Source: Coemansia sp. RSA 922
Lineage: Eukaryota; Kickxellomycota; Kickxellomycetes; Kickxellales; Kickxellaceae
Reading direction: 5' to 3'
DNA length: 13,091 nucleotides
Assembly (NCBI GenBank): GCA_027577415.1
Contig: JANBQS010000718.1
Location: 1-13,091, forward strand
The notes beneath the pieces were generated by a model, which worked only from the letters and a program-made list of their open reading frames with translations, was not told the origin of the DNA and did no database searches. This document shows, in pieces, positions 1-6,156 of the stretch; the first letter of the stretch is position 1, and every line of letters starts with the position of its first letter. Position numbers and translations under genes: made by a program.

Positions 1-227
1 GCAATTAACCGTAAAGAGACGCGGTCAACAAGAGGTCGGCGCCAGAAGAATACAACAGCCAGAAACACAAACATCAAACCGCTTAGTCCGCCGGCTGTCC
101 CCATCACCAGATTGAACAGCCAATTCCTTGATTTTAAAATTGCAGAGCCCTCGCTGAACATCTCTGACGGATCCTCAGGACCAGGAGTATATTCTCGGAG
201 TACGAGCGCGCGAGTGAAATTCATCAT
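1..227 (-). CDS. N-terminal fragment of a membrane protein, possibly a seven-helix receptor
   Basis: This is the first 75 codons of a minus-strand gene that leaves the window at base 1. The frame opens at two consecutive ATGs (225-227 and 222-224), and an in-frame TAA lies ten codons upstream (255-257), so the start is bounded. The product begins with a short hydrophilic, probably extracytoplasmic segment with an N-glycosylation sequon (NFT, residues 3-5). A clear membrane helix follows at about residues 37-61 (LFNLVMGTAGGLSGLMFVFL and onward), then basic residues FWRRP and the segment PLVDRVSLRL. A free N-terminus, a first helix and a loop ending in DRVSLRL resemble helix 1 of fungal Git3/cAMP-receptor-like proteins. 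That resemblance is recalled, not aligned. Any other polytopic or single-pass membrane protein is possible. Coding is supported by the open frame with no stop, the hydrophobic profile and a TATA box upstream. Confidence 0.6.
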   Translation of the reverse strand, partial: MMNFTRALVLREYTPGPEDPSEMFSEGSAILKSRNWLFNLVMGTAGGLSGLMFVFLAVVFFWRRPLVDRVSLRLI

Positions 228-416
228 TGGAATGGCGAGTGTAGCAAGAGGTGATTAAGTGCAAAAAAATAAATGGCGACACGATTCTGACAACAAGAAT
301 AACAATGAGAGAGCAGGCCGCGGTGCTTAACTACTTATATTTACGACGCGAAGTTCATGTCAAACAATTTTATAATACATGACGCCCTGAATAACCACAT
401 GTTTGCATCACGTTAT

Positions 417-424
417 TTTATATA
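417..424 (-). promoter_or_regulatory. Candidate TATA box for the leftward membrane protein gene
   Basis: On the minus strand this reads TATATAAA, a good match to the eukaryotic TATA consensus. It lies about 190 bp before the ATG at 227, implying a 5' leader of roughly 160 nt if used. It is one half of a divergent TATA pair. The call rests on motif and position alone. Confidence 0.4.
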
Positions 425-454
425 CATTCCCGCTTGCCACACTCGGCTTTCTTG

Positions 455-463
455 TATAAATAG
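455..463 (+). promoter_or_regulatory. Candidate TATA box for the rightward small gene
   Basis: TATAAATAG on the plus strand matches the TATA consensus. Transcription would be expected to begin near 485-495. That makes the ATG at 532 the likely first AUG, since the ATG at 482 would fall outside or at the very edge of the RNA. This matters for choosing between the unspliced and spliced models of the gene at 762-1262. Confidence 0.4.
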
Positions 464-716
464 TTTTTATTTTATAATAACATGCTACTATTGTGTAATT
501 GATTATCGCAAAATATATTGAATTGCATACCATGCTACTTGCTGCATCGGCGAGCTGGAGATGCGATTGCAATCGTATGATTTTCTTGTCGCCGTTGTAG
601 AGCCAAAAAGGAACCTATCGCTCGAGCTCTATTAACCAACCACTGCACTGCCTGTCCCCATACAGGGCTCCAATAAAACGACTCCATCATCATCATTATT
701 TTTTTGTACACACGCA

Positions 717-761
717 ATGAGAATATCCTTCATTGTCCATACACGTTTTCTAATAACATAA
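717..761 (+). promoter_or_regulatory. Short upstream ORF abutting the 762 start codon
   Basis: An ATG at 717 opens a 14-codon frame (MRISFIVHTRFLIT) whose TAA (759-761) directly touches the ATG at 762 in the same frame. If the unspliced transcript is used, ribosomes would terminate exactly at the start codon, an arrangement compatible with reinitiation control. If the 5' intron proposed for this gene is real, the element lies inside the intron and has no such role. Confidence 0.25.
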
Positions 762-1262
762 ATGTCTATATTGTGCTCTCGCGGATATGTATTGCTGGTG
801 TCAGCGGCAGCTGCTAACAAGAACCTAGCCCTTAAAATCATGCGGGTGTGTGCGCCGATCCACACGTCGGCTTTCATTTTGTCAAAACCCAAAGCCAAGG
901 CTGGAGGTAAACAGCCCAAGACCGATAACATACAGCCAAAGACTGACGACGTACAACAACCCAATGCTGATGTGGAAACGCCCGCTATTGATGTCAAACC
1001 GCCAAAGACTGATCCACGGCACCAAGAGTTCTGTGAGTCGTTCCTCGCCGCATTGAAAGAAGCGAGTACAAGACCACCTGAGCCTCTGCCAGTTGATAAA
1101 ACAACGCAAGCAATAGACCAACAGCTCGCCGGCGCTCTAAAGGAACTCTTTACTAAATACCCGGTTGTCGTTTCGCCAAAACTTTTAGAGCGACGCCAGC
1201 AATTGCGCGACAGCTACCCAGAGCTGTTTAAGGATATTACGGATAAAGAACTAGATGGTTAA
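762..1262 (+). CDS. Small protein of unknown function, probably mitochondrial
   Basis: This is a 166-residue open frame that I do not recognise. The N-terminal ~45 residues are rich in Ala, Ser, Arg, Lys and hydrophobic residues with no acidic residue. They include IHTSAF (33-38), which resembles the HTSA-type junctions common at mitochondrial processing sites in fungi. A Pro/Asp-rich tandem repeat of seven residues follows (50-84). The C-terminal half (85-166) is charged and predicted helical, with HQEFCESFLAALKEA, AIDQQLAGALKELF and LLERRQQLRDSYPELF. No membrane helix follows the presequence. The start is uncertain. ATG 762 has A at -3, but a stop codon sits immediately before it. A spliced alternative joins 532-574 to 829-1262, using donor GTATGA, branch TGCTAAC and acceptor TAG, and keeps the frame to give 158 residues. 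ATG 840 would give 140 residues. The gene is convergent with DIS3, 39 bp between stop codons. Confidence 0.6.
   Translation: MSILCSRGYVLLVSAAAANKNLALKIMRVCAPIHTSAFILSKPKAKAGGKQPKTDNIQPKTDDVQQPNADVETPAIDVKPPKTDPRHQEFCESFLAALKEASTRPPEPLPVDKTTQAIDQQLAGALKELFTKYPVVVSPKLLERRQQLRDSYPELFKDITDKELDG
909..1013 (+). repeat. Five tandem 21-bp coding units (seven-residue repeat)
   Basis: Five consecutive 21-bp units encode KQPKTDN, IQPKTDD, VQQPNAD, VETPAID and VKPPKTD. Units share a hydrophobic or basic first residue, a central Pro and an Asp/Asn at the end. The DNA has diverged between units while the period is exact, so this is an old in-frame minisatellite inside the gene and not a recent slippage event. 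Confidence 0.6.
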
Positions 1263-1301
1263 CTTTAACAACAAAATATATAAAAGTCGCTTATAACATG
1301 T

Positions 1302-4300
1302 CTAAATGGTCTGAATCTGTTCAGGATGTTTGGCTACTAGCTCGACAATCTTGCCATCCTCTTCGGCGCTGGCCGCCTTGGTCTTCTTGGCAGCTCTCAG
1401 TGCCTTGAGCTCATCGGCTTCAATCGACAGGCCCGCAATCATTGGCTCGATCAAGCGCAATGAAAGCTTGCGACGCATAGAGCTGACATTGGCGCTGACT
1501 GGCTTGTCGTCGACCTGGAGAATAACCCGCACGCGCTGGAACAAGCGAATCTCCGATTTTTTATCAGGCGAAACCAACGCATGAGCCTCTTGCTCGTACT
1601 CGAGTACCGAAGGCGCAGCTGCGTCTCTTGCAGTCGTATACACTACGCCCTCGATGCCGTAGCTGGGGATAAGCACGCCAAAGCCGTTTTGCAATATCTG
1701 CGTGACATAGCCAGTCTCTTCGACAGTCTTTCCCTTGAAGAACAAATTGGTGTACAGCTCAACTGACGAACGACTGGCCTGCTGAGCCATGCGATGCCGG
1801 TGGTTGAGCACATCACACTGGTCGTTCATCTTGAGCTTGTCAGTGAGTTCGGAGCCATACACTGCGTCGCGGTCGATCGAGGCGTGGAGCAGGCGGTGGA
1901 CCATGACATCGGCGTACCGACGAATAGGACTGGTAAAGTGCGTGTAAATAGCTGTCGCCAATCCGTAGTGACGGAACTCCTCTGGCGTGCACGAGCCAGA
2001 GCAGAAATACTGTGCCTGCATCATACAGCGAGTAGTCAAGATACGAAGCAGATTGTTAAAGTAAGGATCCGATGCCAGCACTGCTCTGTCCAAGGACTGC
2101 GCCAGGGCAAGACTACTGCCCGTCTCGAGTTGGATGTCCAGGGGCTTGAGGGCATGCTGCAAGTTGTCAAAGTTCTGTGCCGGAGGCTCGGGATGACGAC
2201 GCAACATTGCCGAGTCAGGGAAATGCTCGTAAATCTTGGCTGCAACGCTGGTATTAGCGAGAAGCATAAACTCCTCGACCAGTGCGTTGGTCTCCTTGAG
2301 CGCCTTCATTTCGACATCCACGGGATCCTGCGAGTCATTCTCCAGGCGGAAGCGAACCTCGGGCGACGACAATGTGAGCGCACCAGCATCAATCCTCCGC
2401 TTGCGCAGCTTCTTCGCCAGCATGTTGAGATCGCGGATATTGTTAGTAATCGAGTCGTTGAGCGACGGGTCATCAATGCGATTCTGCGCCTCTTCATAGG
2501 TAAGCGAGGCCTTGGAGTGGATAACGCTCTTGTGGAACGTCACGTTGACAATAGTTGCATCCTGATCCAACTCCCAGATGCAAGAGAAGGCCAGGCGGTC
2601 AACGTTTGACATGAGCGAGCACAAGTTGGTGCCCAGAAGCTCGGGAAGCATGTCAATACGACGGTCCACCAGGTAGACGGTTGTCGAGCGGTGTGCGGCC
2701 TCCTTGTCCATCGCCGTGTTGGGTTTGACAAAATTGGTGACATCGGCAATATGCACACCGACTTGGAAGTTGCCGTTAGGCAGTCTGATCGCATGGAGAG
2801 CATCGTCGATATCGGTACAGCCCGGCGGGTCAATGCTACAGATATCAATGTGGCGCAAGTCACGGCGCTTACCAGATGTAATCTGATCACGATCGACGTC
2901 CAACAACCACTTGTCTCCTTCCGGCGGGAGATCAGCACGCACGTTCTTGGTAAATGGCTGGAATGGCACATCGTGCTCGAGCAACAAAACCTCGGTTTCA
3001 GTCGCCTTGTCTCCAGCATCGCCTAGCGCGCGAACAAAGTGACCGTGCGGATAGCGCGACTCCTTGGGCCACGAGTCAATCGCCACGACAAACCTCTGAC
3101 CAGAAAGTACGTCTACTTGACGCGTACGGATCTTGATCTTTGGGATCCGGCGATCCATAGCCAGTACGCTGACTGATACCGGCGCATTCGAGGCCTTGGC
3201 GCCCTTGTGCGCAAAATTGGGATCCAAGAACGCGCAGTATGACCTCCAGTTCCGGCGAATAACCCCGACCACTCGGCCCGTAGGCTCGCCATCCTCAGAG
3301 TCGTCTTCGACATCAGCCGGCTTGACAAATTCGCCCAACTCATCATGGCCCTCCTCGCCATCTTCCGTTGCCCCAGTAGTGGCGGCGCTGCCACCGTTGC
3401 CAAGCTTTCCTCCGGCAACACGAGCACGCTTGCGTGCACGACCCTCGTTCGTCTTATCGGTATCAGGAACGCTGGGAGCAGCCGGTGTGGCCTCAGTCTT
3501 GGTGTCAACGTCGGGAACCGCATCTTCGTCTTCGTCGACTAGCGCTGCGCTGGGAGCCTTTCGCCACTGCGATCTGGGCAAGATCTGCACAGCAATTTTA
3601 TCACCCTGAATAGCGCGGTTCATATCCTTGCGGCCAATAACCAATACGCGGCGCTCCTTGCCATCAGGAAAGGCAGCAAAGATCGAGCCCTCCAAGTAAT
3701 TGTACGGCGCGATTTGTAACGTACCTTGAACCAGAATCCCAGCCTTGATTCCAGCCTGAATCTGTACAGGCGACAAGTACTCGGCATATCCTTCCCAATT
3801 AGACTCCGTAGTATTGCGATTGGTAATATTGACGCTGCCCATCATGTCGAGCAACTCTGGGAACTCCGTATACACGCCAAGACAATCTTCCATACGGCAA
3901 GCAGTCACGCCATCGGCATTAGCCTTTCGCAGATTATCCTCATCGTTCGTAACCATTACAGGTCTAATAGACGCATCCTCCAAGTGCTTTCCCAGCCACT
4001 GTACCGCCACACGAATAGCCCGGTCATTGCGATCATTGGGAGACTCGTCAGCATTGCGATCGACAAAAGTCTCGCGATGATGCTCGTTAGAAAACACAAA
4101 CCATCTCCTCTCATGGTCACGCACAATAGCACGCACACGGTTATACACAACCATGCTCAGTCCGCGAAGCTCGTCAAGAACGGTGCTAAGGACTACTACG
4201 TCGTTGATGATCGGGCGCTCGAGGATATCGATCTGGTTGACAAACGCGTTGGTGTCAGGAACCAGGTAGTGAGGCCCCCATTGTACGGAATTGCGGGGAC

Positions 4301-4502
4301 TGGCACTCAGTGGTGCGGCTGGATGTATGCCTCCAACTAGTGTCTTGCCTTGTTCTTCGGCTTCGCTGCGAGCACTAACGCACACGCTGTGCTTGCAGCT
4401 CTCGTAGCCGCAGGCAATATCATCGCGCAAGTAGTGTTCCTTGACAGTACGCACGATATTTCCCTTGCGCGTACGCTTAACAAATGACTTGTTACGAAGC
4501 AT
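1302..4502 (-). CDS. DIS3: Exosome exoribonuclease/endonuclease DIS3 (RRP44)
   Basis: This is the catalytic subunit of the eukaryotic RNA exosome, a processive 3'-5' exonuclease with a separate PIN endonuclease. The open frame begins at 4547, but the family N-terminus MLRNKSFVKRT and YLRDDIACG places the start at 4502, giving 1066 residues. Domains in order: a CR3-like cysteine cluster (C31, C36, C41); a PIN domain (~78-200) with acidic residues D83, E111, D160 and D187 spaced as in yeast; CSD1, interrupted by a long acidic loop (~322-408); CSD2; an RNB domain with SIDPPGCTDIDDALHA (D558, D564, D566, D567) and TSPIRRYAD (857-865); and an S1 domain (~930-1020). All catalytic acids are present, so both nucleases should be active. 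The intact PIN excludes DIS3L2. It is longer than human (958) or yeast (1001) proteins, mainly through the CSD1 loop, which also holds a basic ARKRARV segment. No intron is seen. It shares a divergent promoter with ATP19. Confidence 0.97.
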   Translation of the reverse strand: MLRNKSFVKRTRKGNIVRTVKEHYLRDDIACGYESCKHSVCVSARSEAEEQGKTLVGGIHPAAPLSASPRNSVQWGPHYLVPDTNAFVNQIDILERPIINDVVVLSTVLDELRGLSMVVYNRVRAIVRDHERRWFVFSNEHHRETFVDRNADESPNDRNDRAIRVAVQWLGKHLEDASIRPVMVTNDEDNLRKANADGVTACRMEDCLGVYTEFPELLDMMGSVNITNRNTTESNWEGYAEYLSPVQIQAGIKAGILVQGTLQIAPYNYLEGSIFAAFPDGKERRVLVIGRKDMNRAIQGDKIAVQILPRSQWRKAPSAALVDEDEDAVPDVDTKTEATPAAPSVPDTDKTNEGRARKRARVAGGKLGNGGSAATTGATEDGEEGHDELGEFVKPADVEDDSEDGEPTGRVVGVIRRNWRSYCAFLDPNFAHKGAKASNAPVSVSVLAMDRRIPKIKIRTRQVDVLSGQRFVVAIDSWPKESRYPHGHFVRALGDAGDKATETEVLLLEHDVPFQPFTKNVRADLPPEGDKWLLDVDRDQITSGKRRDLRHIDICSIDPPGCTDIDDALHAIRLPNGNFQVGVHIADVTNFVKPNTAMDKEAAHRSTTVYLVDRRIDMLPELLGTNLCSLMSNVDRLAFSCIWELDQDATIVNVTFHKSVIHSKASLTYEEAQNRIDDPSLNDSITNNIRDLNMLAKKLRKRRIDAGALTLSSPEVRFRLENDSQDPVDVEMKALKETNALVEEFMLLANTSVAAKIYEHFPDSAMLRRHPEPPAQNFDNLQHALKPLDIQLETGSSLALAQSLDRAVLASDPYFNNLLRILTTRCMMQAQYFCSGSCTPEEFRHYGLATAIYTHFTSPIRRYADVMVHRLLHASIDRDAVYGSELTDKLKMNDQCDVLNHRHRMAQQASRSSVELYTNLFFKGKTVEETGYVTQILQNGFGVLIPSYGIEGVVYTTARDAAAPSVLEYEQEAHALVSPDKKSEIRLFQRVRVILQVDDKPVSANVSSMRRKLSLRLIEPMIAGLSIEADELKALRAAKKTKAASAEEDGKIVELVAKHPEQIQTI

Positions 4503-4709
4503 ATTTGCAATAAAAATAGAAAATAATAAAATGGATATTCGAGACAAAAGAGAAAAGTATTTTTTTTTGTGTGAGCACCAACTTTATAGGATCATCCACG
4601 GATCAAATCATCATGGCTTTATCACTGTGTACAAGTACTTGCATTTGAAATTCAACTTCTTCTTTTTGAAACTTGTCGATTTATATTCTTTTTTTACTAC
4701 ATTAGAACC
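4503..4709. promoter_or_regulatory. Divergent promoter between DIS3 and ATP19
   Basis: These 207 bp separate two head-to-head start codons and must serve both genes. The stretch is AT-rich, with a run of nine T near 4560, pyrimidine tracts before the ATP19 start and a TTTATAG element near 4583. I see no single convincing TATA box. An upstream ATG near 4613 would open an 11-codon frame if the ATP19 transcript starts before it. Confidence 0.6.
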
Positions 4710-5023
4710 ATGGGCGGATACTTTAACATTGCTGGGCGCAAGGTCGCCACTCATCACGTAAGCAACAGTGGCCTCGATTTGTTACCACTATAAAAAAATA
4801 GACTGGACAAGGGCGCATTCAGTTTACATTTTTACTAATACTTTATTTATTGTAGCTTGTTCTGGGTGTACTTGCTACCTACGGCGTTGTATTCAAGGCC
4901 GTCATGCCCAAGACCGACAAGACCCAGCCACCACCCATCAAGGCCTCGAGCGATGAAGAGAGCCGGTTCATCCAGGACTTTATCAAAGCCGCCGAAGCCG
5001 AAGAGAAGAAGACTGCCCACTAA
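4710..5023 (+). CDS. ATP19: Mitochondrial ATP synthase subunit k (Atp19/DAPIT family), two exons
   Basis: This gene is split as 4710-4757 and 4856-5023 and encodes 71 residues, against 68 in yeast. Exon 1 gives MGGYFNIAGRKVATHH, the family N-terminus with the amphipathic segment before the membrane helix. Exon 2 begins LVLGVLATYGVVFKAV, the single inner-membrane helix, then a soluble tail. The tail contains DEESRFIQDFIK, which corresponds to the DEEKFI motif of yeast Atp19. Subunit k is a small accessory subunit of the F1Fo ATP synthase membrane sector, linked to dimer stability and non-essential in yeast. The start ATG (ACCATGG) is in excellent context. Neither exon alone looks like a gene, which is why it is easily missed. 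It is divergent from DIS3 and convergent with GPI15, with only 36 bp between stop codons. Confidence 0.93.
4758..4855 (+). other. ATP19: Spliceosomal intron of ATP19 (98 nt)
   Basis: The intron has donor GTAAGC (4758-4763), branch site TACTAAT (4833-4839), a T-rich tract and acceptor TGTAG ending at 4855. It falls in phase 0 just before the transmembrane helix. The donor pairs with the first bases of the U1 snRNA found at the right end of this window. I see no snoRNA inside it. Confidence 0.9.
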
Positions 5024-5059
5024 GCAAAACTATACAGGAATGAGTTTTTCTTAATATAA

Positions 5060-6076
5060 TTACTTAAAAAACAACAGTCGTCGCGAACCATGGTATATAG
5101 GAAGCAAAGCCTCCAGTTTAGGCAACAAGTTGGGAAACATAACGTTGATACTATGCATCTTGGGATCTCTCGGCAAGATAGCCATATAGTATCTGTATTC
5201 GAACAGCTGCAATGCCTCGTGGATAACCAGGTCATCGATCTGGGAGAGCTCGAAGCTACGCACATTCCGGAATCCAGCCAAAGTCACAGTTTCAGTCTGT
5301 ATACCCACATTGCGAATAACCACCAGCGATTCCTGGTACACTTGCAAGCTAGATCGGATCAGGTACACGGCCATCGGCAAGAGTGCCAACAGCAAGGGCC
5401 CGCGGAAAAAGATATGAGCAGCCCAAGAAACCAGCGCAATAGCCAGCATATCGCTAGCCCTAAGGCCAGCCGAGTCCCTGCGCACGACATATTCACAGAT
5501 ATCGGGCGATTTTTGCTCACACACCAGCACCAGCCCGTTATTTCGTATCTCCAAGCCGCCCGGCGGATACCCAATAAAGTCCTTGTCCAGCGCCTCCTCT
5601 CCGCCATCGTATCCCGGAAACGCAGGCGATAATTTGCCAACCGCCGCAAACGTACCAGTAGTAGTAAACGGCAACCGCTGCGGTGGCTTAGCGGGCAGTA
5701 CCGACGACGATGTGCGCTTGTGTTTGCTGCCGTCTCGGAGTATCCTCCAGTCTCTCGTCGGCGTGTTGGACGTGTATGGCATGGAGAAGGACTGCGAAGA
5801 CCGGTGCATGCCCTTGGCCACCGGCGGGCTTGATCCTAGAATGGCTGTTGGTGGCGAGGGGTCATCGCGACGCCGCTGTGACGACCGTCCGAGTATCGGC
5901 CACCGCTCGATACCTAAAAACGAGCCTTCTCTGCCATCGCTCGAATTTGTAGCTACTCGTTCGTCAATCTGCTCACCACTCCACCCAGTACCGCCCTCAG
6001 TAGTCACTGGCGACGACCCCTGTGGTGTTGTAGCAGTCGTCGACTGCTTGCTGATAACGCGTCTCAGTCTTCGCAT
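5060..6076 (-). CDS. GPI15: GPI-GlcNAc transferase subunit H (PIG-H/Gpi15)
   Basis: This is a subunit of the ER complex that transfers GlcNAc from UDP-GlcNAc to phosphatidylinositol on the cytosolic face, the first step of GPI-anchor synthesis. The family region is the C-terminal half of 338 residues. GLEIRNNGLVLVCEQ (174-188) leads to two closely spaced hydrophobic segments (~207-224 and 226-241) forming the membrane hairpin. The PIG-H domain follows at ~245-330, with YQESLVVIRNVGIQTET, IDDLVIHEALQLFEYRYYM and LLPIYHGSRRLLFF. The first ~165 residues are Ser/Pro/Thr-rich, low in complexity and unlike known homologues; human PIGH is 188 and yeast Gpi15 229 residues. The start at 6076 has T at -3, a weak context, and the next Met is residue 90, still upstream of the domain. 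The gene starts only 80 bp after the TMEM94-like stop codon, so its promoter must overlap that gene's 3' end. Confidence 0.92.
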   Translation of the reverse strand: MRRLRRVISKQSTTATTPQGSSPVTTEGGTGWSGEQIDERVATNSSDGREGSFLGIERWPILGRSSQRRRDDPSPPTAILGSSPPVAKGMHRSSQSFSMPYTSNTPTRDWRILRDGSKHKRTSSSVLPAKPPQRLPFTTTGTFAAVGKLSPAFPGYDGGEEALDKDFIGYPPGGLEIRNNGLVLVCEQKSPDICEYVVRRDSAGLRASDMLAIALVSWAAHIFFRGPLLLALLPMAVYLIRSSLQVYQESLVVIRNVGIQTETVTLAGFRNVRSFELSQIDDLVIHEALQLFEYRYYMAILPRDPKMHSINVMFPNLLPKLEALLPIYHGSRRLLFFK

Positions 6077-6156
6077 CCAAAAAATAAATTAATAATATAT
6101 ATATATGAAGTGAAAAAATATATGAACAAAGAGGAGAAAAAGGAAGAGGGGTTTCG

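Larger units (their letters stand above)
228..761. other. Divergent AT-rich intergenic region
   Basis: This 534-bp stretch separates the minus-strand membrane protein gene from the plus-strand small gene. It is AT-rich and holds two TATA-like boxes about 30 bp apart on opposite strands (417-424 minus, 455-463 plus). Its right half contains several upstream ATGs on the plus strand: 482 (six codons), 532 (22 codons), 561 (24 codons) and 717 (14 codons). I see no tRNA, snoRNA or long open frame with coding character. Part of it (532-574) may be a first exon of the small gene, as discussed there. Confidence 0.6.

Noticed and set aside
632..997. A 121-codon minus-strand frame overlapping the small mitochondrial gene
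   Set aside because: It is antisense to the better supported plus-strand frame, with a Cys/Gly/Leu-rich translation typical of a shadow.
1794..2609. A 271-codon plus-strand frame antisense to DIS3
   Set aside because: It lies opposite the highly conserved RNB domain and has no recognisable motif; the real gene is on the minus strand.
4503..4547. A 15-residue hydrophobic N-terminal extension of DIS3 from an upstream in-frame ATG
   Set aside because: The family N-terminus begins exactly at the internal Met (4502), and a signal-like leader makes no sense on a nuclear exosome subunit.
4890..5020. Similarity between the ATP19 tail (PKTDKTQPPP, then a helical segment) and the 762-1262 protein (PKTDP, then a helical segment)
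   Set aside because: The shared residues are low-complexity Pro/Lys/Asp runs; without an alignment there is no reason to infer duplication.
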